In this document: positions 8,047 through 17,077 of the stretch, piece after piece
Layout of the letters: each line of letters opens with the position of its first letter
Numbering within the stretch: position 1 is the first letter of the stretch
Notes under the pieces: model-generated
The model's database searches: none
What the model was told of the DNA's origin: nothing
The model's input: the letters and a program-made list of their open reading frames with translations, nothing else
NCBI RefSeq assembly: GCF_003712195.1
Contig: NZ_RDSD01000018.1
Location: 1 to 64,000, forward strand
Source: Proteiniphilum sp. X52
GTDB lineage: Bacteria > Bacteroidota > Bacteroidia > Bacteroidales > Dysgonomonadaceae
Length of the DNA stretch: 64,000 bases
Direction: 5' to 3'
Position numbers and translations under genes: made by a program

Positions 8047-9834
8047 ATGAAGATTATAAGATATTTTTTATTGGGATTACTTTATACGCTTGCGCTAGTG
8101 GGATGTGATTCCAGTTTTTTGGATACAGCTCCCCGTAATGCGGTTAGCGACTCAAATATATGGACAAGTTCCATTTTGGCGAGACAAGCAGTAGCAGGTG
8201 TTTACAACTCTTTAGTCGGTTGGTATGCCGCGGGCTATGTCAACAATGCCGGCCGCGTGTGGGATGGCTATTCCTCTGTTATGGACATTGACTTGAACTG
8301 GATATCCCAGAATTCTCTCGTCAGAGGGACTGCCACTCCATCCAACAGTCAATTCAGTAATTTATATAAGGCTGGTTATACAATGATTAACCGAGCCAAC
8401 GATGTAATAACAAATATAAACAATGTACCCGACATGACCGATGCCGAGAAAGCTCGCTATATTGCAGAGTGCAAATTCCTGCGTGGTTGGGCATATAATC
8501 GTCTCAATATCCTATTCAAAGGAATACCCCTTATTTTAAAACCAATATATAACGAGGATGAAGCCAAAGTTCCGAGGGCAACTGAAGCGGAAATTTGGGA
8601 TCAAATTGTGAAAGACCTGACCGATGCAATCAATGAGCCCAATTTACCCAGTAAATATAAAGCGTCGGATGCCAATTATGGTCATGTTACGAAGGGTGCC
8701 GCACACGCTTTTCGAGGACAAGTCTACCTTTGGTTGGAGAAATGGGAAAATGCTGCCGACGACTTTAAAGCTGTCGAGGATTGTGGTTACTCACTTTTTA
8801 CAACCGGGGGATCAATTGCATTTAAGAATCTGTTGAAAATAGCGAATGAGCAATGTGATGAAATGATTTTTTCAGTGCAATGCGAACAATATTCTGTAGC
8901 AAACCCTTTGAATGTAAATTACGGAAACCGGAATACAGGAGGTTCTATGTGGAACAACTATTTACCCAATCCTTATTTTGTTGAATCTTTTGAAACTAAG
9001 GATGGCACTCCGTTCAATTGGGATGATTATTGCCCCGGATACAGTTCTATGACGCCATTGCAACGTTCCGTGTTTTTCCTTCGGGATGGTATGACCAATG
9101 CCGAAATTACTAAAATGGCTACTTACGGAGCTGATATGAGCAAGTATTTACCGAATGGGAATGAAACCCGTATCCGTAAAGCTTATGAAGATAGGGATCC
9201 AAGACTCATGATGTCTATAATTACCCCTTATTCCACCTACTTGGGATCTTCAGGAGGCGTAGAGAATACTTACACATTGCGTTGGCCCTATCGTGGCTTT
9301 GACGGGCGTGAACCTTTTGATATTCGTACAGATGCAAATAATTATTTTTATTACTTATGGCGTAAATTTGTTCCGGAAGGAAATGAATGGCCATACCGGG
9401 ATACTTATGGTCTGGATGTAAATTTAATACGTTATGGACAAGTTCTGCTTGGATATGCCGAGGCTTTGAATGAAATGGGACAAACAGACAAAGCCATCCA
9501 ACAAATCAACAAATTACGCACACGCTGTGGGGCGCAATTACTGAACAGTAATGAGCCGACAACAGTGAAAGGTCAAGCAGATATGCGCGAACGAATCCGT
9601 AATGAGTATTATTGGGAGCTTGCAGGTGAAAACGTAATGTATTGGAATGAACTTCGATGGAAAACTTGGAAAGAAAAGAAATTCAGGGATAACAAGAATG
9701 GCTTGATGCAAATTTGGGGCACAACTACTTATACTTGGTCTTGGCTAGGTGAACAATGCTGGGTTTGGCCCATTCCCTCTTCCGAGAGAGAAAAAAATCC
9801 GAATTTGACACAAAACCAAGGATGGAACGATTAA
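8047..9834 (+). CDS. SusD/RagB glycan-binding lipoprotein
   Basis: This 595-residue surface lipoprotein has the signal peptide MKIIRYFLLGLLYTLALVGC with the lipobox cysteine at residue 20. The SusD N-terminal fold follows (NRANDVITNI, YIAECKFLRGWAYNRLNILFKGIPLIL), with TPR-like helices (TKGAAHAFRGQVYLWLEKWENAADDF). The C-terminal segment is typical (ELAGENVMYWNELRWKTW, CWVWPIPSSEREKNPNLTQN). It forms the lid over the SusC channel and binds the target glycan at the surface. The gene follows SusC after 11 bases and is surely co-transcribed. The 167-base gap after it holds no feature I recognise. Confidence 0.95.
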   Translation: MKIIRYFLLGLLYTLALVGCDSSFLDTAPRNAVSDSNIWTSSILARQAVAGVYNSLVGWYAAGYVNNAGRVWDGYSSVMDIDLNWISQNSLVRGTATPSNSQFSNLYKAGYTMINRANDVITNINNVPDMTDAEKARYIAECKFLRGWAYNRLNILFKGIPLILKPIYNEDEAKVPRATEAEIWDQIVKDLTDAINEPNLPSKYKASDANYGHVTKGAAHAFRGQVYLWLEKWENAADDFKAVEDCGYSLFTTGGSIAFKNLLKIANEQCDEMIFSVQCEQYSVANPLNVNYGNRNTGGSMWNNYLPNPYFVESFETKDGTPFNWDDYCPGYSSMTPLQRSVFFLRDGMTNAEITKMATYGADMSKYLPNGNETRIRKAYEDRDPRLMMSIITPYSTYLGSSGGVENTYTLRWPYRGFDGREPFDIRTDANNYFYYLWRKFVPEGNEWPYRDTYGLDVNLIRYGQVLLGYAEALNEMGQTDKAIQQINKLRTRCGAQLLNSNEPTTVKGQADMRERIRNEYYWELAGENVMYWNELRWKTWKEKKFRDNKNGLMQIWGTTTYTWSWLGEQCWVWPIPSSEREKNPNLTQNQGWND

Positions 9835-10001
9835 TTTCTTCGGATAATGATATGTGGAACAAGTCGGAAAACATTTTACCGGCTCATATTTTCAGTAAAA
9901 CAGATCATTAATCAGGAGATATGTATAATATTAGAGAAATAGTTGGAGATAAAGCAAACTTATGGACGGATTAAACTGCCGATTCTTTTAAATGACTAAA
10001 T

Positions 10002-11045
10002 ATGAAAAAAAACAAGCTTTTAATTTTTTTAATGCTGTTTGTGCTGGCAGCATGCGGCAATATTGATGACGAAAGGAAGAAAGGTTCTGATGGCGACGGA
10101 AATTCAGCCACCATTCTTACTTATAAGAATCCCATTATCAATGCGAACTGTCCTGATCCTTCGATCATTAAAGCAAACGATGGTTATTTCTATGTCTATA
10201 GTACACAGGACAATTTACCGGGCAATACTCGTTATATTCCCATACACAGGTCTAAAGATCTGGTTAACTGGGATGATGTGGGAACTGTCTTTGATGAGAG
10301 TAATCGTCCGACCTGGGTTTCCAATGCGAGATTATGGGCTCCCGATGTGAATTACATTAATGGGAAATATGTGCTCTATTTCTCTATGGGGGTATGGGGT
10401 GGAACTTACGACTCAGCTATTGGGGTGGCCACGGCGGATAAACCTGAAGGGCCCTTTACTGACCAAGGCAAAATATTGGATTATGCATCCCATGGAGTGA
10501 ACAACTCTATTGATCAATTTTATATTGAAGAGAATGGTCATAAGTATTTAGTGTGGGGCAGTTTTTATGGTATTTATGCGATTGAACTGACCAGTGATGG
10601 ATTAGCGGTAAAGGAGGGGACCGAAAAAGTGAAGCTTGCTGGCAATCAAATGGAAGGATCCTATATTGTACAACGTGACAAATATTTTTACCTGATTGGT
10701 TCATCTGGAACCTGCTGTGAAGGAAAAAAAAGCACTTATCATTTGATTTTCGGGAGATCGGAGAATGTATTGGGACCTTATGTGACACAAGAAGGCAAGC
10801 GTATGCTTGATGGAGCTGGAGATTTATTATTACAAGGGAATGATGCGTGGGCTGGTCCGGGGCATAATGCCGAATTTGTACAAGACGATGAAGGAAATGA
10901 TTGGATTATCTATCATGCTTATAAGAAATCTGATGATTCGATGGGGCGTTTACTGATGCTTGATAGGATTTATTGGAATGATTGGGGCCCATACATACAA
11001 GGCAATACTCCCTCCATCACAGCCAAATCTCCCGTATTCAAATAA
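10002..11045 (+). CDS. GH43-family lipoprotein glycosidase
   Basis: The 347-residue protein starts with a lipoprotein signal (LLIFLMLFVLAAC, cysteine at residue 19). It continues as a single five-bladed propeller of glycoside hydrolase family 43. The three acidic residues of the family are visible: Asp in NCPDPSIIKANDGYFYVY (base), Asp in WAPDVNYINGKYVLYF (pKa modulator) and Glu in QMEGSYIVQRDKYFYLIG (acid). GH43 members act as alpha-L-arabinofuranosidases, endo-arabinanases or beta-xylosidases; the sequence alone does not decide. The gene closes the first SusCD locus and is its only enzyme gene here, so either the rest of the degradation set is elsewhere or the locus has shrunk. Confidence 0.9.
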   Translation: MKKNKLLIFLMLFVLAACGNIDDERKKGSDGDGNSATILTYKNPIINANCPDPSIIKANDGYFYVYSTQDNLPGNTRYIPIHRSKDLVNWDDVGTVFDESNRPTWVSNARLWAPDVNYINGKYVLYFSMGVWGGTYDSAIGVATADKPEGPFTDQGKILDYASHGVNNSIDQFYIEENGHKYLVWGSFYGIYAIELTSDGLAVKEGTEKVKLAGNQMEGSYIVQRDKYFYLIGSSGTCCEGKKSTYHLIFGRSENVLGPYVTQEGKRMLDGAGDLLLQGNDAWAGPGHNAEFVQDDEGNDWIIYHAYKKSDDSMGRLLMLDRIYWNDWGPYIQGNTPSITAKSPVFK

Positions 11046-11053
11046 AAAGAAAC

Positions 11054-11182
11054 GGACTCTTACCGGATGGTAAAACAATCAAAGTTAAAACGTACTCCCC
11101 TCTATTCGGGATTTCTCCGTCTACTCGCCATTTGGCACACCGCACGGAGCCATATGATCAGTTTGATATCGAATTGAAATAG
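11054..11182 (+). pseudogene. 3' remnant of a metallophosphoesterase gene
   Basis: A frame right after the GH43 gene reads GLLPDGKTIKVKTYSPLFG, then SPSTRHLAHRTEPYDQFDIEL and a stop. The pattern (V-x-T-Y-S-P near the end, then a Q-F-D-[IL] beta-strand) resembles the C-terminus of secreted calcineurin-like phosphoesterases often found in SusCD loci. No upstream part of such a gene exists, and the frame has no start of its own. I interpret it as the tail of a deleted gene; the family assignment is tentative. Confidence 0.45.
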
Positions 11183-11484
11183 ATTACCCGGGTGAGGAAA
11201 CAGTTGAGGAAGTGCGCCCTTTTCCCGGATATGTCTCATATACTTAGGCGTTTGAGAGAGAAAGTCGCGATGAGGCGCTGGGTTCTCAGGTGCGAGGTAA
11301 TCCAGGAAGTCATAAATTCATGAAGGTTTATTGCCGGATTAAGAAGAATTTATAACTTGCCAAAACGTCATTGATCTTAATTTTGGATTTTCTACATTCA
11401 AATTCTTTCCGTCCTGTTTTGAGGGTAACTCTATCTCCTGTAAATGGACTTGCTTCTATATTCTGTCTTTCTACTCGCCCGTTT
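11183..11484. other. Gene-free stretch
   Basis: About 300 bases between the phosphoesterase remnant and the HigB-HigA fusion. I see no convincing coding frame, RNA gene, hairpin terminator or repeat here. It may be decayed sequence from the end of the first SusCD locus. Confidence 0.4.
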
Positions 11485-11979
11485 TCAAACAATAAACTCC
11501 TTCTTTGGGGAAAGTTGATCCGGTTCTCTTACTCTGGGTTTATTTATCCGGGCAATGCGTAACATATCAAGATCGTATTGCACTTGAAAACGAAACCAAT
11601 ATTCGGCGGAAATGCCAAATATTTCTTCTAATCCGAGGGCTAAAGAGGCATTGATGGCACGTTTCCCATTAATCACCTCGCTCAAATAAGATGGAGTGAC
11701 ACCTAAAGATGAGGCGAGTTCTTTTTGTGTAGTATCACCCATTTCAATGAGTTCATCTTTAATGAGTGTTCCTGGATGGGTGGGATATTTTGGAATATTG
11801 TGTTCATAATGTAAACTCCTGATAATGAATAGATCTTCGATTCGATTAGCGGCACGAAGTTTATCCACAGTCTCGATGTATTTACGGACCACTTCAGGCG
11901 GAAAACTATATTTTTTCGATTTTGCTTTTCCTGTAGTGTACAACTCTTCCAGATACCCCTTTTCGAAAATAATCTTCAC
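11485..11979 (-). CDS. HigB toxin fragment fused to HigA antitoxin
   Basis: Residues 1 to about 62 match the N-terminal half of a HigB/RelE-type toxin (MKIIFEKGYLEELYTTGKAK, YIETVDKLRAANRIEDLFII, SLHYEHN). From about residue 65 the protein is a HigA-type XRE antitoxin: HPGTLIKDELIEMG, then helix-turn-helix TQKELASSLGVTPSYLSEVI with NGKRAINASLALGLEEIFGI. In ordinary systems these are two genes and the toxin is near 100 residues long. Here the toxin's C-terminal part, which holds the RNase active-site strand, is missing and the rest is joined in frame to the antitoxin. The toxin is therefore probably dead and the product a DNA-binding relic, perhaps still autoregulating. Confidence 0.8.
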   Translation of the reverse strand: MKIIFEKGYLEELYTTGKAKSKKYSFPPEVVRKYIETVDKLRAANRIEDLFIIRSLHYEHNIPKYPTHPGTLIKDELIEMGDTTQKELASSLGVTPSYLSEVINGKRAINASLALGLEEIFGISAEYWFRFQVQYDLDMLRIARINKPRVREPDQLSPKKEFIV

Positions 11980-11998
11980 TTTTTGCTCTTTAATGATG

Positions 11999-12006
11999 CA
12001 AAGTTA
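11999..12006 (-). promoter_or_regulatory. -7 box TAACTTTG for the HigB-HigA fusion
   Basis: On the minus strand this reads TAACTTTG, fitting TAnnTTTG, 20 bases upstream of the start codon at 11979. It lies back to back with the box for the Crp/Fnr gene, leaving about 47 bases between the divergent boxes. Confidence 0.5.
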
Positions 12007-12053
12007 AAAGGACGATTTCTATTCGCCTGGGCGGTTTTAAAAAGAAAATCATG

Positions 12054-12061
12054 TAAATTTG
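12054..12061 (+). promoter_or_regulatory. -7 box TAAATTTG for the Crp/Fnr gene
   Basis: TAAATTTG fits TAnnTTTG. Transcription would begin near 12068, so the in-frame TTG at 12059 cannot be the start and the ATG at 12083 is preferred. Confidence 0.55.
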
Positions 12062-12082
12062 TATCAAAACGATGAAACTGTT

Positions 12083-12748
12083 ATGGCTGATTACGACATA
12101 TCTTCCTGCCCCCTTTTCTCTCGTCTCGCCGAAGAGGAGATAGATGAAATTCTGGAACGCTCCGTATCTGAGGTGCGTGAGGTGGATAAAGGCAATTATG
12201 TAGTGAGGAAGGGCGATACCGTCCGCTCCCTTTATCTGTTGATGGATGGCTTGGTGCGTACCGAGATGGTGACGAAAGAGGGCAATGTGCTGGAGATTGA
12301 GTTTATCGAGCCGGTGAGACCGCTGGCCCCCGCTTTCCTGGTTGCTACGGAAAATCGCTATCCGGTAGATGTGATCACTGTTGAAAAAAGCACCTTTTAT
12401 GTGATTCCCAAATCGATGTGGATGAGGGAAATGATGCGGAACGAGACGCTGATGACGAATTTTATGAAGGTCAACTCCAATATGACCGTCTTCCTTTCAA
12501 AAAAGGTGCAGATGATGTCTATCAAAAGCCTGAAAGGAAAATTATCCCTCTATATACTGGAAAACACGACCCCGCAGCACGATTCTTTTCTGTTAAGACG
12601 CACACAAACCCAACTGGCGGAATATTTCGGTGTACAGCGCCCCTCCTTGGCACGCACCCTCGGAGAGATGATCAGGGAAGGGATGATCTCTCTTTATAAA
12701 AGGGAGCTGAAAGTATTGAACAGGAAAAAACTGGAAGAATGGATTTGA
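12083..12748 (+). CDS. Crp/Fnr-family transcription regulator
   Basis: From the ATG at 12083 the protein has 221 residues. An N-terminal cyclic-nucleotide-binding-like beta-roll (YVVRKGDTVRSLYLLMDGLVR) is followed by a long dimer helix. The C-terminal winged helix has TQTQLAEYFGVQRPSLARTLGEMI as its DNA-reading part. It lacks the N-terminal cysteine cluster of FNR proteins that carry an iron-sulfur centre. It resembles the Bacteroidetes regulators of nitrosative and oxidative stress (HcpR-like), but I cannot separate subgroups by eye. A matching palindrome lies at 1930-1945. It stands alone, divergent from the HigB-HigA relic. Confidence 0.9.
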   Translation: MADYDISSCPLFSRLAEEEIDEILERSVSEVREVDKGNYVVRKGDTVRSLYLLMDGLVRTEMVTKEGNVLEIEFIEPVRPLAPAFLVATENRYPVDVITVEKSTFYVIPKSMWMREMMRNETLMTNFMKVNSNMTVFLSKKVQMMSIKSLKGKLSLYILENTTPQHDSFLLRRTQTQLAEYFGVQRPSLARTLGEMIREGMISLYKRELKVLNRKKLEEWI

Positions 12749-12803
12749 TTTTTTATTTTTACAATTTTTTCCGTTAAAAATAAGGGATTTGGCAATAAAA
12801 GCA

Positions 12804-12811
12804 TATATTTG
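12804..12811 (+). promoter_or_regulatory. -7 box TATATTTG for the Gfo/Idh/MocA gene
   Basis: TATATTTG fits TAnnTTTG and predicts a start near 12818 with a leader of about 105 bases. The palindromic repeat at 12824-12886 would lie within that leader. Confidence 0.55.
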
Positions 12812-12823
12812 CACCAGAAAACA

Positions 12824-12886
12824 ACTATTTCGGTAAGCGAATACAGAGGCAAAACTTGTTTTGACTCTGTTGAGTGTGGAAATAGT
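12824..12886 (+). repeat. ACTATTTC-type palindromic repeat
   Basis: The element begins ACTATTTCGG and ends GGAAATAGT, with a central ACAGAGGCAAAAC-TT-GTTTTGACTCTGT hairpin. Related copies are at 32760-32821, 48669-48862 and 57302-57367. This copy sits in the 5' untranslated region of the next gene. Confidence 0.6.
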
Positions 12887-12924
12887 CTGATGAAATCAAA
12901 CTATTATCATATTATCTAAAAGTC

Positions 12925-14247
12925 ATGAGTAATCAATTAACAAGAAGGAAGTTTTTGAAAACGGCGGCAATCGGTGCTGTGGGGGTGGCCGTATTCCCGC
13001 AGTTCGTAACGTCGTGTCAGAGCAAGAAAGCCGGTGAGGTTGCCGACGGGATTATCCGTCTGGGATTTATCGGCCTGGGACAGCAGGCCATGTATCTGTT
13101 GAATGGCTTTATGGGAATGCCGGGTGTGGAAGTGATAGCCGGAAGCGATGTGTACGGTGTCAAAAGGGAGCGTTTTCTGCAACGTGTGAATAAGCATTAC
13201 GCGGATGCTCAGCTGGAAGTGGCGGTGGAGGTATATGAGAACTACAAGGACCTGATCGCCCGTGAGGATATCGATGCCGTGGTGATTGCCACGCCTGACC
13301 ATTGGCACGCTTTTATGGCAATTGAGGCGTGCAGGGCCGGGAAAAACGTTTACCTGGAGAAACCGTTGACATTCACCATCAAGGAAGGTCAGGAACTGGT
13401 GAAAGCAGTAAGAAACAACGGTGTAATTCTTGCTGTTGGCAGTCAGCAGCGCTCAGATCCCAATTTCCAACATGCCGTGAAGATGGTGCAGGAAGGGAAA
13501 ATAGGTAAAATCGAGCGGGTGAATGCTTATGTGGGAGCCCCGCCGACACCGTACGACCTGCCTGAAGAACCCGTGCCGGCCGATCTGAACTGGCCGCTGT
13601 GGCTGGGTCCTTCCGAATACGTGCATTACAACGCGCAGTTGAATCCTCCCGTTTCCCTTGATCCCGAGCAGAACGAGCAGTTCTGGGGCGCATGGCGCTG
13701 GTACAAGGAACTGGGAGGCGGTTTCACCACCGACTGGGGCGCCCACATGTTCGACATTGCCCAATGGGCCTTGGGCATGGATAACAGCGGTCCGGTTGAG
13801 ATTATTCCCGCCGGATATCAGGACACTCAATATCTCACCTATAAATATGATAACGGCGTGGTAATGACCGAGGAACCTTTTGACGAAAAACTGACGAAGG
13901 GGGTGAAGTTCTGGGGCGACAAAGGTTGGATCGAGATCTCGAGAGGACATTTTCTCGCTTCGGACGACAGTCTGCTGCCTCCCACGGTGGAAGCGACGGA
14001 AGGTGCCTATGAAACGAAAATACCGCACCTCGAAAATTTCATCCATGCCGTGAAAACGAAGACCGATCCGGTGGTTCCCGTGGAAATAGGACACCGTTCC
14101 TGCACGGTTTGTACGCTGGGAAATATTGCGTACGACTTGGGACGTCCAGTTAAATGGGATCCTGCCGCAGAAAAGTTTGTGGATGACCCCGATGCGGAGG
14201 CAAACCGCCTGTTCAATAAGACTTACAGTGAAGGATATATCCTTTAA
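12925..14247 (+). CDS. Tat-exported Gfo/Idh/MocA oxidoreductase
   Basis: The 440-residue protein begins with a twin-arginine signal (TRRKFLKTAAIGAVGVAVF). A lipobox-like VTSC follows, so it may be a periplasmic lipoprotein exported in folded form with its cofactor. The NAD(P)-binding Rossmann part follows (IRLGFIGLGQQAMYLL, ATPDHWHAFMAIEACRAGK), then the family signature NVYLEKPLTFTIKEGQEL. The C-terminal alpha/beta domain includes GGGFTTDWGAHMFDIAQWAL. Exported members of this family in Bacteroidetes are linked to sugar and glycan turnover; the substrate is unknown. It has its own promoter and is followed by a bidirectional terminator shared with aspS. Confidence 0.92.
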   Translation: MSNQLTRRKFLKTAAIGAVGVAVFPQFVTSCQSKKAGEVADGIIRLGFIGLGQQAMYLLNGFMGMPGVEVIAGSDVYGVKRERFLQRVNKHYADAQLEVAVEVYENYKDLIAREDIDAVVIATPDHWHAFMAIEACRAGKNVYLEKPLTFTIKEGQELVKAVRNNGVILAVGSQQRSDPNFQHAVKMVQEGKIGKIERVNAYVGAPPTPYDLPEEPVPADLNWPLWLGPSEYVHYNAQLNPPVSLDPEQNEQFWGAWRWYKELGGGFTTDWGAHMFDIAQWALGMDNSGPVEIIPAGYQDTQYLTYKYDNGVVMTEEPFDEKLTKGVKFWGDKGWIEISRGHFLASDDSLLPPTVEATEGAYETKIPHLENFIHAVKTKTDPVVPVEIGHRSCTVCTLGNIAYDLGRPVKWDPAAEKFVDDPDAEANRLFNKTYSEGYIL

Positions 14248-14265
14248 AGTAAAGAGGATTGGACC

Positions 14266-14293
14266 AAAAAGCTGCTTCCGGGCAGCTTTTTTT
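14266..14293. terminator. Bidirectional intrinsic terminator
   Basis: AAAAAGCTGC TTCCG GGCAGCTTTTTTT forms a stem with A-runs and T-runs on its two sides. It can end transcription from both converging genes, and the minus-strand aspS stop codon lies within it. Confidence 0.8.
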
Positions 14294-16034
14294 ATGACAG
14301 GGCAATGCCTAACTCTTCCAATTGTCCCTGTTCCACACGAGACGGAGCGTCGATCATCACATCGCGTCCGCTGGTGTTCTTCGGGAAGGCGATGCAATCG
14401 CGGATGCTATCCAGTCCCGCGAAGACGGAGACAAACCGGTCCAGCCCGAAGGCGATCCCGCCGTGGGGAGGCGCCCCGTATTGGAAGGCATCCATCAGAA
14501 AACCGAATTGCTCCTGCGCCCGCTCCTCGGTGAAACCGAGTACGGAGAACATCTTCTTCTGCAGCCCGCTGTCGTGGATACGGATGGAACCGCCGCCTAT
14601 TTCCACGCCGTTGATCACCATGTCGTAGGCGTTGGCGCGAACGGCGCCGGGATTGGTGTCGAGCAGCGGGATATCTTCCGGCTTGGGTGAGGTGAAAGGG
14701 TGGTGTTTTGCGAAAAAGCGGTTCAACTCTTCATCTTTCTCCAATAATGGGAAATCTGTCACCCACAGGCATTTGTAGTTGTTCTTGTCTCTCAATCCCA
14801 GGCGTGTGCCCATTTCCAGTCGCAGTTCACACAATTGTTTTTGTGTCTTTTCCGTTTCGCCGCCCAGTATCAGTATCAGGTCGCCCGGCCGGGCATCGCA
14901 TCGTTCCGCCCATTTTTTGAGATCCTCTTCACGGTAGAATTTGTCGACGGACGATTTCAACGAGCCGTCTTCATTATATCGCAGGTAGATCAGCCCTTTC
15001 GCCCCGATCTGGGGGCGTTTCACGAAATCCGTCAATTCGTCGAGTTGCTTGCGGGTGTAAGAAGCGCATCCCCTCGCGCGGATGGCCCCTACATATTCTG
15101 CCGAATCGAATACCCCGAAACCGTGTCCGGCGGTAATATCTTTTATCTCCGTAAGCGTCATTTCGAATCGGGTATCCGGTTTGTCCGACCCGTACAGCCG
15201 CATGGCGTCAGCATAACTTATCCGGGGGAAATCGGGTATTTCGATGTCCTTGATCGATTTGAACAGGTGTTTGGTCAATCCTTCAAAGGTTTGCAATACA
15301 TCTTCCTGGTTGACGAATGACATTTCACAGTCGATCTGGGTGAATTCCGGCTGGCGGTCGGCCCTCAGGTCCTCGTCACGGAAGCATTTCACGATCTGGA
15401 AATAGCGGTCGAATCCCGATACCATCAGCAACTGCTTGAACAATTGTGGGGATTGCGGCAGCGCGTAGAATTCGCCCGGATTCATGCGGGAAGGAACAAT
15501 AAAGTCGCGTGCTCCTTCGGGGGTGGATCCGATCAGTACCGGTGTTTCCACTTCCAGGAATCCTCGCTGGTCGAGGTACCGGCGTGTCTCGAAAGCCATC
15601 TTGTGACGTAGTTCCAGGTTCTGCCTCACCACATTACGGCGCAGGTCGAGGTAACGGTATTTCATCCGCAATTCGTCCCCCCCGTCGGTGTCGGTCTCGA
15701 TGGTGAAGGGAGGTGTCCTGGAAGCGTTTAGTACGGTCAGGGTGGAGACGATGATCTCGATGTCGCCGGTGGGGATATGAGGGTTTTTGCTACTGCGTTC
15801 CCTGACGCCACCCGTGATCCGGATCACCCATTCACGTCCCAGCTTGTTGGCCCGATCGCACAGGTCCGGATCCACTTCCTGGTTGAATGACAATTGTGTG
15901 ATGCCATACCGGTCGCGCAGGTCGATGAAGGTCATCCCCCCCATCTTGCGGATTTTGGACACCCATCCGGCCAAAGTAACCTCTTTCTCTACGTCGGCCA
16001 ACCGCAGTTCGCCGCATGTGTTGCTTCTGTACAT
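14292..16034 (-). CDS. aspS: Aspartyl-tRNA synthetase
   Basis: From [19 protein letters not shown] the enzyme has 580 residues, normal for bacterial AspRS. An anticodon-binding OB fold ([20 protein letters not shown]) is followed by the class II catalytic core. Visible core parts are motif 2 ([21 protein letters not shown]), the GAD insertion domain typical of bacterial forms, and motif 3 ([17 protein letters not shown]). It charges tRNA-Asp with aspartate in the cytoplasm. The in-frame codons upstream of 16034 are discarded because the -7 box CAAATTTA (minus: TAAATTTG) at 16064-16071 lies inside them. Confidence 0.98.
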   Translation of the reverse strand: MYRSNTCGELRLADVEKEVTLAGWVSKIRKMGGMTFIDLRDRYGITQLSFNQEVDPDLCDRANKLGREWVIRITGGVRERSSKNPHIPTGDIEIIVSTLTVLNASRTPPFTIETDTDGGDELRMKYRYLDLRRNVVRQNLELRHKMAFETRRYLDQRGFLEVETPVLIGSTPEGARDFIVPSRMNPGEFYALPQSPQLFKQLLMVSGFDRYFQIVKCFRDEDLRADRQPEFTQIDCEMSFVNQEDVLQTFEGLTKHLFKSIKDIEIPDFPRISYADAMRLYGSDKPDTRFEMTLTEIKDITAGHGFGVFDSAEYVGAIRARGCASYTRKQLDELTDFVKRPQIGAKGLIYLRYNEDGSLKSSVDKFYREEDLKKWAERCDARPGDLILILGGETEKTQKQLCELRLEMGTRLGLRDKNNYKCLWVTDFPLLEKDEELNRFFAKHHPFTSPKPEDIPLLDTNPGAVRANAYDMVINGVEIGGGSIRIHDSGLQKKMFSVLGFTEERAQEQFGFLMDAFQYGAPPHGGIAFGLDRFVSVFAGLDSIRDCIAFPKNTSGRDVMIDAPSRVEQGQLEELGIALS

Positions 16035-16063
16035 AAGATATTTTCGTTTGATGTATTGGACTG

Positions 16064-16071
16064 CAAATTTA
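16064..16071 (-). promoter_or_regulatory. -7 box TAAATTTG for aspS
   Basis: The minus-strand match to TAnnTTTG lies 30 bases upstream of the aspS start codon and decides for the shorter start. Confidence 0.5.
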
Positions 16072-16144
16072 CACAATTCTCGCGTGAATCACGCCGTTAA
16101 ATAAAAAAACCGCTGAGATGTCGAGATTATCGGGAAAATAGTTG

Positions 16145-16152
16145 TACTTTTG
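16145..16152 (+). promoter_or_regulatory. -7 box TACTTTTG for tRNA-Pro
   Basis: TACTTTTG fits TAnnTTTG and ends 11 bases before the mature 5' end of the tRNA, as expected for a short tRNA leader. Confidence 0.5.
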
Positions 16153-16162
16153 CATCCGATTT

Positions 16163-16237
16163 CGGGGTGTAGCACAGTCCGGTTAGTGTACCTGCTTTGG
16201 GAGCAGGGGGTCGCGAGTTCGAATCCCGCCACCCCGA
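16163..16237 (+). tRNA. tRNA-Pro (TGG anticodon)
   Basis: A 75-base cloverleaf. The acceptor stem is CGGGGTG/CACCCCG with discriminator A. The D arm is AGCACAGTCCGGTTAGTGT, the anticodon stem-loop is CCTGC-TTTGGGA-GCAGG with anticodon TGG, and the T arm contains GTTCGAATC. CCA is not encoded. The 160 bases downstream, up to the DMP19 gene, show no gene or repeat that I recognise. Confidence 0.96.
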
Positions 16238-16396
16238 CGAAATCTAAAGGGCTTATATATAGCCGAATACTCAGAAGGCGAGTTGGTGCCATGGAGCAAA
16301 CCGGAGTAAAACCAGGACGCAACGGTTTCGAAAAAGGCGAAGACCCCGAGGCAAAACGCTTATGTAAGTTTGTCTCACTCGTTTTTGGAAAAGAGG

Positions 16397-16897
16397 TTAT
16401 TGCACGACCTCCGCAAAATCTTCCAGATTCTCATCCACGTATTGCGCGATAAGGGAGATCTCTTCCTCTTCCATATAGAAGAACTTCTCCTCCAATTCAT
16501 CGAACTGTTCAAAGTCGGTATACATCGCCATGAATTCTTCCTCCGTTGTTTCCCGTTCCAGTTCCGTACGATGGGCGTCGTATATTTCTTTGGCCTTATA
16601 GAGTATCTTTGAAAATCCTTTCGCGCCCATCTGTTTCAACGCTTTTGCGACCGGATTATCAAAAATATACCCTCCGTAGCCATTCTGGATGAGCTGTACG
16701 AATCCGCCTTCATTCACTTCTTCGGTAAAGAAACGAAGCGCCAGCAGTGTGTGCTGGTACCCGTTCAGACGATCCATGTTTTCCGCTGTGATCTCCCCGT
16801 CCAACGCTTCAAGATAAGCGTCGGTAAATATCTTCAGAAATTGGTCCATCCCTTTTTCAGCAGCCTCAATAAGTTTGTTTTCGTGAATCTGTATCAT
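16397..16897 (-). CDS. DMP19 family protein (DUF4375)
   Basis: The 166-residue acidic, all-helical protein fits the DMP19/DUF4375 family (RLNGYQHTLLALRFFTEEVNEG, GGFVQLIQNGYG, KALKQMGAKGFSKIL and a Glu-rich C-terminus). DMP19 of Neisseria is a DNA-mimic protein that blocks a repressor; whether this homologue does so is unknown. The strong negative charge (EELEEKFFYMEEEEI) is at least compatible with nucleic-acid mimicry. It has no signal peptide. It is a single gene between tRNA-Pro and a divergent DUF1015 gene. Confidence 0.75.
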   Translation of the reverse strand: MIQIHENKLIEAAEKGMDQFLKIFTDAYLEALDGEITAENMDRLNGYQHTLLALRFFTEEVNEGGFVQLIQNGYGGYIFDNPVAKALKQMGAKGFSKILYKAKEIYDAHRTELERETTEEEFMAMYTDFEQFDELEEKFFYMEEEEISLIAQYVDENLEDFAEVVQ

Positions 16898-17040
16898 GTG
16901 ACCCTTGTTTAATGGTTGTGTGAGAAGCTTATCATGCGGGAGTTAACCTGTTTGCGTCGTACACCCTGTTTCTCCCCGACAAATGTAACGGTTTTTTCTT
17001 AAATGGCTTTGTGTTGTTCCTTTATTCGGTAGAAAATAGC

Positions 17041-17048
17041 TATATTTG
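17041..17048 (+). promoter_or_regulatory. -7 box TATATTTG for the DUF1015 gene
   Basis: The TAnnTTTG match overlaps the upstream in-frame GTG at 17048, which rules that codon out and supports the ATG at 17078. Confidence 0.55.
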
Positions 17049-17077
17049 TGCAAAAATCTTTTAAGAATGAACCTAAG

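Noticed and set aside
16238-16396. Possible coding frame after tRNA-Pro
   Set aside because: The frames are short, do not resemble a known protein, and the tRNA itself forms part of them.
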